Shown here: positions 36,565 to 47,750 of the stretch, piece by piece
Layout: each line of letters starts with the position of its first letter
Position numbering within the stretch: the first letter of the stretch is position 1
Assembly: GCA_949152475.1 (NCBI GenBank)
Contig: OX424564.1
Span: 28,952,165 to 29,016,164 of the forward strand
Direction of reading: 5' to 3'
DNA from: Terebella lapidaria
Taxonomy: Eukaryota > Annelida > Polychaeta > Terebellida > Terebellidae
DNA length: 64,000 nucleotides
Notes under the pieces: model-generated
Seen by the model: the letters and a program-made list of their open reading frames with translations, nothing else
Told to the model about the DNA's origin: nothing
The model's database searches: none
Translations under genes and position numbers: made by a program

Positions 36565-37179
36565 GAGACATATGTGTCATATAGATTCTTCTTTGCTTAC
36601 AATACAAATATCAGGTCTATAACGAATGTTTTGTCGTCAATACCAACTGAGACGGGCGAAACACATATATTTCGAACAATCAAACTTTTCTAAATTGAGG
36701 ACCAACATAAAATACAGTCTGTTTTACTTCCTATTATGTTCATAATGCAAACCTGCAATCTATATATGAGTGTTTTGTCTCCGCATCCTCATCCGCCTAT
36801 GTCAGACTGTGATATATTTCATAATCTGGTATATGTCACCTTGATAATCATATCAGCCACTCTCTTCATCAAATTTCAACTCTAGAGTCAATGATGACAT
36901 GCTTACATAATGTTTTCCCTCCGCAATACAAGCATCACCCCCGTCTGGAATCATCTGTACTTCACGTTTTATTATCTGTACTTCGCATATTTTTTGACTG
37001 GAATTGATATATCAATCCCATAGATCCAAGGAAAACAACATAACATGTAATGATGAACATATCTTTTGGAGTATTATCTCAGGACTCATTTGGATTACAT
37101 AAATTACTTTGACCACACATTCGAACATATTGCTAATATTCACATATGATATGTGATGATGATCGAATGTCTACGAGCA
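36565..37179. other. No gene recognised
   Basis: Flank between the 362 bp repeat and the gypsy remnant. I see no ORF or repeat with support; it may include unrecognisable upstream parts of the remnant. Confidence 0.5.
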
Positions 37180-38056
37180 ATTACGTACAACTGGATTGAA
37201 ACTGAAACCTCATAGATGTAGCTTCTTTCAGAACAAATTGTGTTTCTGGACCACTGTTTCATCTGCTGGAATGCTGAAACCAACGAAGGAGCAGACACAG
37301 CGTCAGCATGACCTCTTATTACCAAAGATTCATCAAAGTTATTGCACAGGTGTCTGGACTATTAACAGATCTACTCTGCACAGGTAAAACACGTGAAGAA
37401 ACAAGCCAGACGTTCTTCTCCCATAGAGTTGAAATAGACGCTACAGTGTGACCAAGCATTCGAGTAGATGTGACGAGTGCACCACTGCTCAGCTTCCCAG
37501 ATTTTGATGAACGTGATTTTGTAGAGCTGGATGCTAGCCTACATGGAATCTAAGTAATTTTGTCACAGCGACAAACTGATCGTAAAGTTTTTGCGAGTCG
37601 AAAACCTGCGAAAGCATGAGAAAACAATGAGAGGGTATAGCTCAATGAAGATCAAGTATTTAGCTTTACATTGGGCCTGAACAAAGTAATTTCAAGACTA
37701 TTATCATTAATTTTGTATGGATCATGATTCGTCATCTTGACAGACAATCATCCTCTTAGCAAAATACTGACATCTCAACGGACAACAGCAGATATGCCTA
37801 AACTTGCTGATTCTACAAGTAAAGACACGGAAGATGACGTGCACGTAATGAACAATCAGCAGGAGTTATTTCAGACAATATGTAGTGAAGACCAAATGGT
37901 AAGTTTGCAAAGTATTCTCGTTCTTGAAAACTCAAACTTTCATCACAAGACACGATTCGCAACAGTAGAATTAACCGAATAATCTTCTGTTCCAGGTATA
38001 CTAAGTACGGATATGGCCAAGATATGACCAAGCTGCAAGATGGTTAGGGTAAATAC
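37180..38056 (+). pseudogene. Decayed gypsy pol, RT end and RNase H
   Basis: Translated fragments in shifting frames follow gypsy pol order: GLKLKPHRCSFFQNK (RT thumb start) near 37190, YYQRFIKVIAQVSGLL near 37320, LLSFPDFDERDFVELDAS and ILSQRQTDRKV (RNase H start) near 37490-37590, SSMKIKYLALHWA near 37645 and ILTDNHPLSK near 37735. Several stops and frame changes are present. It continues in the segments at 39380 and 42335. It belongs to a different gypsy lineage from the element at 19-27 kb and is on the other strand. Confidence 0.8.
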
Positions 38057-39345
38057 CAAGTCAAGGAGTACCTCAAAAAAAAAAGAGGCCATCACGTCAA
38101 TATATTAGCCCAAGGGCTAAGAAAGGTTACCGGACAATATATCTTTATACTCAAATTCAAGATCACGAGAATATTCAGCATTTATCACTGCCTATAAGTC
38201 CACAATTGATTGCTAAGCTGTGATTTCACTAATAAGATATATATTAGCAATTTCTTCCTTTGACTTTGAAAATGAATTCAAAGGTCAACTTAAGGTGACC
38301 AGAATATTCGGCATATATTATTTCCTGTATGGCCACAATTGATTGTCGAGTTATAAAGTCGGTCATAAACGAGAAATTGGGCATTTTGTCCTGTGACCTT
38401 GAACATGAAGTCATAGGTCAATATCAAAATCCTAACCATATTCAGCATATACAATTTCCTATATGTTCACAATTGATTCCTAAGCTGTAAAGTCGATAAT
38501 AAGCGAGATATTAGCCACTTTGCTTTCTGACCTTGAAAATTAGGTCAAAGATCAAATTCAAGGTCATGACAATATTCAGCATATATCATTTCCTGTATGT
38601 CAACAATTGATTCCTAAGCTGTTAAGTCGATAATAAGCGAAATATTAACCGTTTTGTGTCCTGACCTTGAAATTGAGGTCAAAGGTCAAATTCAAGGTCA
38701 CGAGAATATTCAGCATATATCATTTCCTATACGTCCATAATCCATTCCCAAGCTGTAAAGTCAATAATAAGCGAGATATTGACCATTTTGTGTTCTGACC
38801 TTGAAAATTAGGTCGAAGGTCAAATTAAAAGTCATGAGAATATTCAACAGGTAACATTTCTTTTATGTCCACAATTGATTCCTGACCTCTAATCTCAATA
38901 TTAAGTGAGATATTAGACATAATCTGTCCCATTATAAAGCATAGGAGAATGTAACATAGGAAACTCCCATTTGGCACCCATAACAAGAATGGCCGCCACA
39001 CGCAGACCGTTGATTCAAGGGCAACGAAACTTATAAACATCACAGAGGGATATGAGGGAAACTTTTGAAACAAAAACTCCAAAACTGTCTGAACAGTGTT
39101 TGAGAAAATGACCGCCAAAGTTAAAAATTGGATGTTTTTCGTCGAAAATGGCCGCCATTTCGAAAAAAATGCGAAAATAAAAAAACTGAAAAATACTTCC
39201 CTCTTTAAATATTTTTAGACATTTTTGTGCAAAATTTCAGAAAAATCCGATTGTAAACTTTAAAGATAAAAATGTGGACGACGGATGACGACGACAGACG
39301 ACACGCCACGGCAATATGTTATCGGAGCAAAGGTCCCGTAACCTA
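38057..39345 (-). mobile_element. Tandem-core interspersed element, copy 2, inserted in the gypsy remnant
   Basis: This is the same family as 31190-32230 and 44790-46380 but inverted. The left flank on the minus strand starts near 39345 (GGTTACGGGACCTTTGCTCC, then a GTCGTC-rich stretch), followed by a tandem core of about five units of roughly 125 bp between 38150 and 38900. At the other end is the perfect hairpin sequence TTAGCCCAAGGGCTAA (38105-38120). Gypsy pol homology stops on one side and resumes on the other, so this is an insertion. Confidence 0.7.
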
Positions 39346-39379
39346 AAATCCAAAAATGCAACAAAATAGGATCAACTGG

Positions 39380-39718
39380 TTTTGGACGACGGTATTTTGT
39401 ACAGAAGTATGACAATGAAAGTGGAAATCAGGTAACTTGTTATTTTACCAGATGGTCTGAAAGCTATAGTTTTTAGGTAGCTACACGACTTTGCTGGACT
39501 TCAAAGTCAGGAACAAACCACTGAGCTCATCCTACAAAATCTCTGAGGAAGGATTTCATCAATTACTGTGGTAAGTGCAAGAGATGCCAAATAGCTGGAG
39601 AGCCAACTTCGAAAGCCAAAAATAAAAAGCTAAATCTGACAGCCACCACACCAATAGAAACTGCTGCAATTGATTTCACCAAGTTGGAGAAATCAAAATC
39701 AGGCCATGAGCTGTTTTG
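39380..39718 (+). pseudogene. Decayed gypsy integrase, N-terminal part
   Basis: Fragments LPDGLKAIVF, LHDFAGLQSQEQTTELIL and CGKCKRCQIAGEP (Cys pair of the HHCC finger), then AAIDFTKLEKSKSGHEL, lead into the catalytic core. The first catalytic Asp is in IDFT. The sequence is cut exactly at 39718 by the foldback-like element and resumes at 42335. Confidence 0.85.
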
Positions 39719-42334
39719 TACGGTGGCTTATTTCTGCCACAATTAGATTATTCTCGTTTAAAATATATTCCAGATATAAATATTTTAACTACACACGGAG
39801 CAAATGTTTCCTCCGTGAAGCAAACGTTTCCTACACGAAGTAAATAGTTTCCTACGCAGAGCAAATGTTTCCTTCACGAAGCAAACATTTTTTTCCACGA
39901 AACAAATAGTTTGCTGTGCATAGCAAATGTTTTCTTCACGAAGCAGATAGTTTGCTTTGCGTAGCAAATGTTTCCTTTGCGAAGCAAACGTTCCCTACAT
40001 GAAGCAAATAGTTTCCTACATGGAGCAAATATTTTCCTACACGGAACAAATGTTTCCTTCACGAAACAAACGTTTCCTACGCGAAGCAAAAAGTTTCCTA
40101 CATGGAAAAAATGTTTCCTTCGCGAAGCAAACGTTTTCTTCACGAAGCAAATAGTTTGATTTGCATAGTGAATGTTTCCACTGTGAAGCAAACGTTTCCT
40201 ACACGAAGTAAATAGTTTCCTATGCAGAGCAAATATTTCCTTCACGAAGCAAACATTTTCATCACGAAGCAAACATTTTCATCACGAAGCAAATAGTTTG
40301 CTGTGCATAGCAAATGTTTCCTTTGCGAAGCAAACGTTTTCTTCACGAAGCAAATAGTTTGCTGTGCATAGCAAATGTTTCGTTCACGAAGCAAACGTTT
40401 CCTACATGAAGCAAATAGTTTCCTACATGAAGCAAAAGTTTCCTTCGTGAAGCAATCGTTTCCTACAAGAAGTAAATAGTTTCGTACACGGAGCAAATGT
40501 TTCCTTCACGAAGCAAACGTTTCCTACGCAAAGCAAATAGTTTCCTACACGGAATCAATAGTTGCTACGCCTAAGTACGGTGGCTTATTTCTGCCACAAT
40601 TAGATTAACTTTTGCTCCTTCTCGAAGCAAACGTTTCATACACGAAGTAAATAGTTTCCTACGCGGAGCAAATGTTTCCTTCACGAAACAAATACTTTCT
40701 TCATGAAGCAAATAGTTTGCTTTGTGTAGCAAATGTTTCTTTCATAAAGCAACGTTTCCTACGCGAAGTAAACGTTTCAAACACAAAGCAAATAGTTTCC
40801 TACATGGAGCAAATGTTTCCTTCACGAAGCAAACATTTTATTCATGAAGCAAATAGTTTGCTTTGCGAAGCAAATGTTTCCTTCGCAAAGCAAACGTTTC
40901 CTATGCGAAGCAAACGTTTCATACACGAAGCAAATACTTTCCTACATGGAGCAAATGTTTCCTTCACGAAGCAAATGTTTACTATGCAAAGCAAATAATT
41001 TCCTACGTGGAGCAAATGTTTCCTTCGTGAAGCAAACGTTTTCTTCACGAAGCGAAGTTTGCTTTGCATAGTAAATGATTCCTTCGCGAAGCAAACGTTT
41101 CCTACACGAAAAAAGTAGTTTCCTATGCGGAGCAATGTCCTTTAGTTTTCAACTTTTTTTTCAAAGAGGAAACTATCCAGTTCATGTATAAAAGGTTTCC
41201 TAGGTACGGTGGCTTATTTCTGCCACAATTAGATTAATTTCTGTAAAACAAATTTCAGATATAAATATTTTAATTGCACACGGAGCAAATGTTTCCTTCG
41301 CGAAGCAAACGTTTCCCTACACGAAGTAAATAGTTTCCTACGCGGAGCAAATGTCTCCTTCATGAAGCAAACGTTTTCTTCACGAAGTAAACAGTTTGTT
41401 TTGCAAAGCAAATGTTTCCTTCGCGAAGCAAACGTTTTCTTCATGAAGCAAATGGTTTGCTTTGCATAGCAAATGTTTCCTACGCGAGGCAAACGTTTCC
41501 TACACGAAGAAAACATTTCCTTCGTGGAGCAAACCATTTGCTTCGTGTAGAAAACGTTTGCTACGCGAAGGAAACCTTTGCTCCACGTAGTAAACTATTT
41601 TCTTTGTGTAGGAAACGTTTGCTTCGCGAAGGAAACATTTCCTTCGTGGAGCAAACCATTTGCTTCATGTAGAAAACGTTCTCTATGCGAAGGAAACATT
41701 TGCTCCACGTAGTAAACTATTTGCTTTGTGTAGAAAACGTTTGCTTCGTGGAAGAAACATTTGCTACGCAAAGCAAAGGAGGGCCTATTTACTTTGTTTA
41801 GGAAACGTTTGCTTCACGAAGGGAACATTTGCTATGCAAAGCAAACTATTTGCTTCGTGAAGAAAACATTTGCTTCGCGAAGGAAACATTTCCTTCGTGG
41901 AGCAAACCATTTGCTTCTTGTAGGAAACGTTTGCTTCATGAAGGTAACATTTGCTCCCTGTAGGAAACTATTTCGTGTAGGAAACGTTTGCTTCACGTAG
42001 GAAACATTTGCTACGCAAAGCAAACTATTTGCTTCGTGAAGAAAACGTTTGCTTCACGAAGGAAACATTTGCTCCATGTAGGAAACTATTTGCTCTGTGT
42101 AGGAAACGTTTGCTTCGCGTAGGAAACATTTGCTACGCAAAGCAAAATATTTGCTTCGTGAAGAAAACGTTTGCTTCGTGAAGGAAACATTTGCTCCATG
42201 TAGGAAACTATTTGCTTCATATAGGAAACGTTAGCTTCGTGAATGAAACATTTGCTCCGTGTGTAGTAAAATATTTATATCTGATTTTTTTAAAAACGAA
42301 AAAAATTATCTAATTGTGGAAATAAGCCACCGTA
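39719..42334. mobile_element. Foldback-like element built of inverted minisatellite
   Basis: The element begins TACGGTGGCTTATTTCTGCC and ends with the inverse complement (GGAAATAAGCCACCGTA), flanked on both sides by GTTTTG (39713-39718 and 42335-42340), a probable 6 bp target duplication. The outer 85-95 bp on each side are inverted copies that also share ACACACGGAGCAAATG. Inside, units of about 20-25 bp (GAAGCAAACGTTTCCTACAC and variants) run in one orientation to about 41530, then in the opposite orientation to 42265. Two extra copies of the terminal motif lie at 40576 and 41215. Drosophila FB elements have the same logic: long inverted repeats made of short tandem repeats. No transposase gene is present, so it must be mobilised in trans. 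It split an old integrase gene. Confidence 0.8.
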
Positions 42335-42760
42335 GTTTTGGCAACGACAGATGTTTTCACAAAATTCACTGTAGCAGTTCAAACGAAGGTTCAGTCAGCA
42401 CATACAGTTTGTAAGGCATTAGTGAAAGAATGGATCCTGCCCCTGGCGAAGGCAGAAGTTTTGAAAATGAACTGACCCAACAGATATGCCAGGACTATAA
42501 TGTCAAAAAGACATAGACCTCATCATAATACACACAAGGAAATTCACAAGTTGAGCATTTCAAGCGAACTCTCTTTTTCCGTACTCTGCAGGCACAGAAG
42601 AAACGAAGGACAGAGCAACTCCAGGAATTGGGATATATATCTAATTGTACACCAAATTCATCTTCATGATATTCACCATATTTCTTGATCTTTGGACGTG
42701 ACCCAATATTGCCGAATGACAATGTAACCTTGGCAACAGTAGATATCACATTGAAAAAGT
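42335..42760 (+). pseudogene. Decayed gypsy integrase, catalytic core and C-terminal part
   Basis: Reading resumes after the insertion with TTDVFTKFTVAVQTK, VCKALVKEWI, then GRSFENELTQQICQDYN, QGNSQVEHFKRTL, YISNCTPNSSS and YFLIFGRDPILPNDN. This is the standard order of a gypsy integrase core. The second catalytic Asp is lost or blurred near 42445, the usual catalytic Glu is visible in QVEHF, and there are stops and frame changes. Confidence 0.85.
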
Positions 42761-42904
42761 CAACGTGCTTTCCTTTTTCACTGTTTTAATCTGAATATTA
42801 GCGATTTATAGAAATAATAACAATTTGTAAATACAAATTGTAAACAGAAATACCAATCTAATTTCTCAAGTATCAGTATACCAGTTCAATAATGGTACTG
42901 GAAG

Positions 42905-43815
42905 GTACAGCGTCTCGTCCATCCCACGTCCTATCTGGTGTCCCACAAGGAAAAGTACTGGAGCCTATTCGGTCCCGGTCTTCCTCAACGAAATCGCTGG
43001 AAGCATTTTATCTACCTTCAGGCTCTTTGCAGAGGACTGTGTGATGTACCGTATCATACACATGCCGGAAGACCAGAAATTTTTGAAACGGGACCTGGCC
43101 AGACTAGTATCGTGGACGGACAAGGGTCAGACAGCTAAACGTCTCAAAATGTAATATCCTGACCAAACCTAGTACACCTAAGAGAGAGACTCCCAGTCAC
43201 ATTGTCCCAGCAGTATCTCGGAGTCGAACTCACTAAGAACGTGAAGTGGAACAATCACATCTCGAACATTGTACGCTCGTCAAAACGGATCCTTGGCATC
43301 CTTCACGAATGATCCCACACCACCAAAAAGAGAGCATACCTCTCAATTGTGCGGATCAGACTGGAGTACAGCTCAACTGTTTGGGACTCTCCAACTAAGA
43401 GTCTGTGGAACCAGCTCTGGTCAGTGTAGAGAAAGGCAGTCAGATTTGTGATGTTCAAGCCTGTGTATCGTTACCCCCACTGGCCCATATGCTGACCGAG
43501 CTCGGATGGCAACCACTAGCACACCGAAGGAGAAGGGCCAGCATCACAATGATGTATACCATGAGGTTTAAGTTCCTACACAACCAATTAGCAATCCCAT
43601 CAGAGTACCATTCGCAGACAAACCGGGCACGCAGCACGAGAAGGAGCCACTCGATGAAGCTCCTACCATTCTAGACTGCCATCGGGCACAACTAAGCCTG
43701 GTTCTTCCCCAAGACGGTACCAACGGAACGCCCTGCACGAAAAAGTGGTTACAGCCCTCGATGTAGACGATTCCAAGTCCCGCATCCATGAGGCATCCCT
43801 GCACACCTGAACACC
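42905..43815 (+). pseudogene. Non-LTR retrotransposon (LINE) reverse transcriptase fragment
   Basis: Broken frames show SHVLSGVPQGKVLEP, FRLFAEDCVMYR (the catalytic FADD has become FAED), QQYLGVELTKNVKWNNHI, KRAYLSIVRIRLEYSSTVWD, ELGWQPLAHRRRRASI and a C-terminal HEASLHT. These follow the order of a LINE RT palm, thumb and tail. It is 5' truncated with several stops, so it is dead. It is not closely related to the LINE at 53-58 kb. Confidence 0.85.
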
Positions 43816-43964
43816 GCCAATACATAGACCAGATTTTAAATGGAGATCATATGTTTACTGACAGCGCCAGGGCGTGATATTCTGCATAGACTTTGTCCAG
43901 TATTGGAACAGATACATATCAAACATCAAAAAGAGACGATTGTTTGGTGACATTGAGATTGAAC

Positions 43965-44370
43965 TCAGAAGACCTTGAATGCTAAATCTCAAGATCACGG
44001 TGAGATGAACTGAAATTGGCCTCTACAGACAAAATGGTTGTAGATAGAACTTCTGTTTGTATTGTGAGCATATAGGAATCATATATGGCACATCTAATGG
44101 TGAAGTTTAACATGAACTCGGAAAAATGACCTTGAGTGTTCAATGTCTGACGTGAAATGAAATGTGTAAATTGATCTGTGGGCCTAAACGCTTGTGTCTA
44201 GAGATTATAATTCTGTTAAAAGCTTATAAGACGTCATATATATGACATATTTTTTGATAACCTTGAAGTGACCTCAGACGATCTTGAAGGTTAAATCTCC
44301 AGGTCATGCTTGACTTGGAATGTGTAAATTGGTATCTTCAGACAAAATACTTGCAGATAGGGCAAAAATT
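43965..44370. repeat. Degenerate tandem repeat of about 155 bp, three units
   Basis: Units starting GACCTTGAATGCTAAATCTC (43971), GACCTTGAGTGTTCAATGTC (44129) and GATCTTGAAGGTTAAATCTC (44280) share TGTAAATTG and AGACAAAAT blocks. They are distinct from, but similar in style to, the tandem-core element downstream. From 44371 to 44789 nothing else is visible. Confidence 0.55.
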
Positions 44371-44789
44371 GTTGAAATAAACATCGGTTGGTGATATTTT
44401 TATTGAATGTCGAACGGAAATAACAAATAACACGGTTGGATACCGTGTTATAGTCGGGGTAAAACTGTATTTAGCTCGATGGCTGTGGCGTGACAGAATC
44501 GCATCCTATTTGTATTTTCTCTACTTTAGGAGGAACCTCAACATGAGGTACAAGACAGATTATATGATGAAAGTCATTGATTGTGTATGTGATCTATTGC
44601 AGAGACAACTCCGTGAACGGTTATGATACATGTACTTATTGGAGATTTGTTTTCAGCATATTGCTCTTAATAACACTGAGTATAATATATTATGACATAC
44701 TCTCATTTGACAAGCAAAACTTTCATTCTACCAAACGTACCAGTACATTTTGGTTCTTTGCCATCTCTCCAACTTGGAGGTATTCCACT

Positions 44790-46380
44790 TTTTAGGTTAT
44801 CGAACGTATGGTCCGAAAACCGATTGGTATTGCATTGTGTCGGTCATCCGTCGTCCGTCCATTTTGAAGCTTAAGGTCGAATTTTTCTGACTTTTTGCAC
44901 AAAAATGCCTAAAAATATATCAAAAAGGGAGTACTTTTTTTCCCGCATTTTTTTCTCAAAATAGTGGCCATTTTTGACGAAAAGAAACCATTTGGCGGCC
45001 ATTTTCTCAATAGCTGTTCAGACAGTTTTGAGGTTTTTGTCACAAAAGATTCCCCTCATTTTTTTTTGTTATGTGTATAAGTTTCGTTGCCTTGAATCGC
45101 TGGTTCCCGACGGGTCCCAAATACATTATACCCGACATCTCACGTATTATTGAGATTAGAGACTAGGGGTCAATTGTGGACACATAGGGAATGATATGAC
45201 CTTGAATTCGACCTTTGATTCCATTGTCAAAGTCAAAGCACAAAATGGCTAATATCTCGCTTTTTATCGACTTTACAGCTTAGGAATCATTTGTGCACAT
45301 ACACATGTAGGAAATGATACAGTTCGAATATTCTGACGACCTCGAATTTGGCCTTTGATCTAATTTTCATGGTCAAAGCACAAAATGGCTGATATTTCGC
45401 TTATTATCGACTTCACAACTCGAGAATAAATTCTGGACGTATACGAAATGATGTATGCCGAATATTTTGATAACCTTGGATTTGACCCTCGACCTAATTT
45501 TCAAGATCACAAAACGTTATGGCTAATACCTCGCTTATTATCGACTTCACAGCTTGAGAATAAAATGTGGACGTATAGGAAATGGTGTATACTGAATATT
45601 TTGATGACCTTGAATTAGAACTTACACCTACTTTTCAAGGTCACAGGACGTAATGGCTAATATTATTCACTTGACAGCTTAGGAATCAATTGTGCTCATA
45701 TGAGGAATAATATATTCTGAATAATTTCATAATTTGAATTTTGACCTTATTTTCAAGTCAGATCACAAAATGGCTATTATCTCACTTATTAATCGACTTT
45801 ACAGCTTAGGAATCAATTATAAGCATATAGGAAATGATAGTGCTGAATATTGTCATGACCTTGAATTTGACCTTTGACTTATTCCCAATGTCACAGGACA
45901 AAAAGGTTAATATCTCGTTTATTATCCACATTACAGCTTAGAAGTCAATGTGTACATATAGGAAATGGTATATGCTGAATTTTCTTATGACCTTGAACTT
46001 GGACTTTGAGCTTATTTCCAAGGGCAGAGCACAAAAATGGTTAATATCTCGCTTATTATCGACTTTACACCTTAGGAATCAATTGTGAACATATCAGAAT
46101 TGATATATTATGAATATTTTCATGACCTCGAATTTGACCTTTGACCTGAGTTTCAAGATCACAGGACAAAATGGCCAATATCTCGCTTATTAGTCGACTT
46201 CTCAGGTTATGCGAAGCTGTGCACACATAGGAAATGATACCTGCTGAATATTCCCATGACCTTGAACTTGGCTTTTGATTCTATTTTCAAGGTCAGAACA
46301 CGAATGCATTAATATCTCGCTCATTATCGACTTTACATCTTCATGTAACTTTACCATATAGGAATGATATATGTTACAGG
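44790..46380 (+). mobile_element. Tandem-core interspersed element, copy 3, about nine core units
   Basis: The left flank (TTTTTAGGTTATCGAACG, GTCATCCGTCGTCCGTCC, GGCGGCCATTTTCTC, GTGTATAAGTTTCGTTGCC) matches the inverted copy at 38.9-39.3 kb. The core has about nine units of about 133 bp, marked by GGCTAATATCTCGCTTATTA near 45249, 45388, 45521, 45655, 45776, 45906, 46040, 46173 and 46308. Each unit carries GACCTTGAATTTGACCTTTGA-type sequence. There is no coding capacity. Confidence 0.75.
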
Positions 46381-46399
46381 GTTCAGATAAATCCACTAC

Positions 46400-46470
46400 C
46401 CTGGGAGGGGATTCGACCTCAGGACCCCACGAACAGTAGTCCAACACTCTACCAAGTTAGCTAAAAGGTT
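46400..46470 (-). other. tRNA-like (SINE-head-like) module
   Basis: The minus strand reads TTAGCTAACTTGGTAGAGTG (A box) and GAGGTCGAATCCC (B box) with an intervening anticodon-arm-like GGACTACTGTTCGTGGGGTC. It is a convincing RNA polymerase III promoter layout, but no closed acceptor stem is visible. It lies directly at the end of the tandem-core element, like the module in copy 1. Confidence 0.65.
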
Positions 46471-46860
46471 TCCATTGCAACGAAAATGTTTTCGCCACGG
46501 TTAAATGTTTTTCGTCACAATCAGAATGTTTTCCTCACAACTAATATGTTTTCGTTGCAGTTAATATGTACTCGTGACAGTTAAAAGAGATTTCGTTATG
46601 GGTAAACATTGTCGTTGTTAAAATGCTTTCATTACAGTTCAAATGATTTGAACTGTATTTTGTCATGGTTATAAGGGTTTCCGTCATGGTTAGAGGGTTA
46701 ACTTTGAATGTTAAACATGAATAAATAGCATACTATTTATTCATGCTGTATATATGTTTATGTATCTTGATTGCTATCCGAATAAATTTATCGTATCGTA
46801 TCGTATGTTTTCCTCAGGGTTCAAAAGATTTTCGTCACGGTTAAGATTACAGTGACGCCA
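46471..46860. repeat. Degenerate minisatellite of about 20 bp interrupted by a palindrome and a LINE-like tail
   Basis: Units such as GTTAAATGTTTTTCGTCACA repeat from 46471 to about 46700 and again from about 46805. Between them is a palindrome with perfect 13 bp arms (CATGAATAAATAG, 46716-46728 and 46733-46745), followed by a segment ending AATAAATTTATCGTATCGTA. That ending looks like the 3' tail of a LINE or SINE with an ATCGT microsatellite. Confidence 0.6.
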
Positions 46861-47495
46861 ATTAGAAAATTCAGGATGTCACACGGTCCAATTATTGCTG
46901 ATGAAGTAATGTTATTGGAATAATGAAGGTGCTGACAGGTATTTTCCTAATAAATCATGGGAATAGTGAAATTTATAGAGAACAAGTAAAAACCGAAAGG
47001 AATATGTCCGAAAATACAATTCGGGCCTTCCACTGAATGCGCGTGTGGGTGCAAGGGAAACTTTATTTCGCGAATGATTCATCAAACTTCTATTGCATTG
47101 TGAGTGCGTGCCTTGTCATTCATTAAGGATAGCTATTGATTTTCCCTCCACTTCAAATACATCTAATGACACATTAGATGACCTCTGCTATTTCAATAAC
47201 ATGTAATGCTCAACATATTTCATCAACACGCACATAGATTTCGACCTGTTATCTGCAATTATCACGGCAGCGACTTAATACTATTTGATCAGCGATTTAA
47301 TGAAGTATTTTGCAGTATCGCTGAATATTGATGTCCTATAAACTTGCAGTATGTCAAGACACATGCGAATAGCAAATAGTTAACGAATTACTTTTTGTAG
47401 TTGTACATATCATGACAAATAATTTAGGTCGCACAAATCCAAGTGGTCATCTGCATAATCACCATCATTCCCATGGAAAAGGAGCCCTGATTTCA
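46861..47495. other. No gene recognised, upstream flank of the plus-strand gene
   Basis: AT-rich sequence without repeat or ORF support. It probably includes the regulatory region of the gene starting at 47696. Confidence 0.5.
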
Positions 47496-47503
47496 GTATA
47501 TAT
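47496..47503 (+). promoter_or_regulatory. TATA-like element upstream of the plus-strand secreted gene
   Basis: TATATATT lies about 195 bp before the ATG at 47696. Its spacing is like that at the paralogous minus-strand gene. Confidence 0.35.
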
Positions 47504-47695
47504 TGAAACTCGTATCATTGCATTTTATAGACATCTATATCCTCCGTTAGACATCACTGGGTAAGTAGCCAGAAACTCATCAGAACTGACTGCCGTGTAC
47601 AATGTCACGTAGTTGCAGTACTAGGAATGCAACTTTTGCAATGGGAGTTTTTCGTATCTTTAGAAAGTGTGGAGGAAGTGTCGAAAGTGACGAAA

Positions 47696-47750
47696 ATGAT
47701 TTTCCATGTCAACATCATAATTCTGACTTCTGTCGCGTGCCTGTGGCTGG
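47696..47750 (+). CDS. Signal-peptide exon, plus-strand gene
   Basis: ATG at 47696 starts MIFHVNIIILTSVACLWLG, a clear hydrophobic leader, then a strong GTAAGT donor in phase 1. It resembles the paralogous leader exon at 32916-32973. Confidence 0.7.

Noticed and set aside
39785..42023. Long overlapping ORFs with Cys/Lys/Arg repeats in the foldback-like element
   Set aside because: They arise from the 20-25 bp minisatellite and occur on both strands. They are not proteins with independent support.
39785..42280. CRISPR array
   Set aside because: Repeats are degenerate, contiguous without unique spacers, and change orientation. The genome is eukaryotic.
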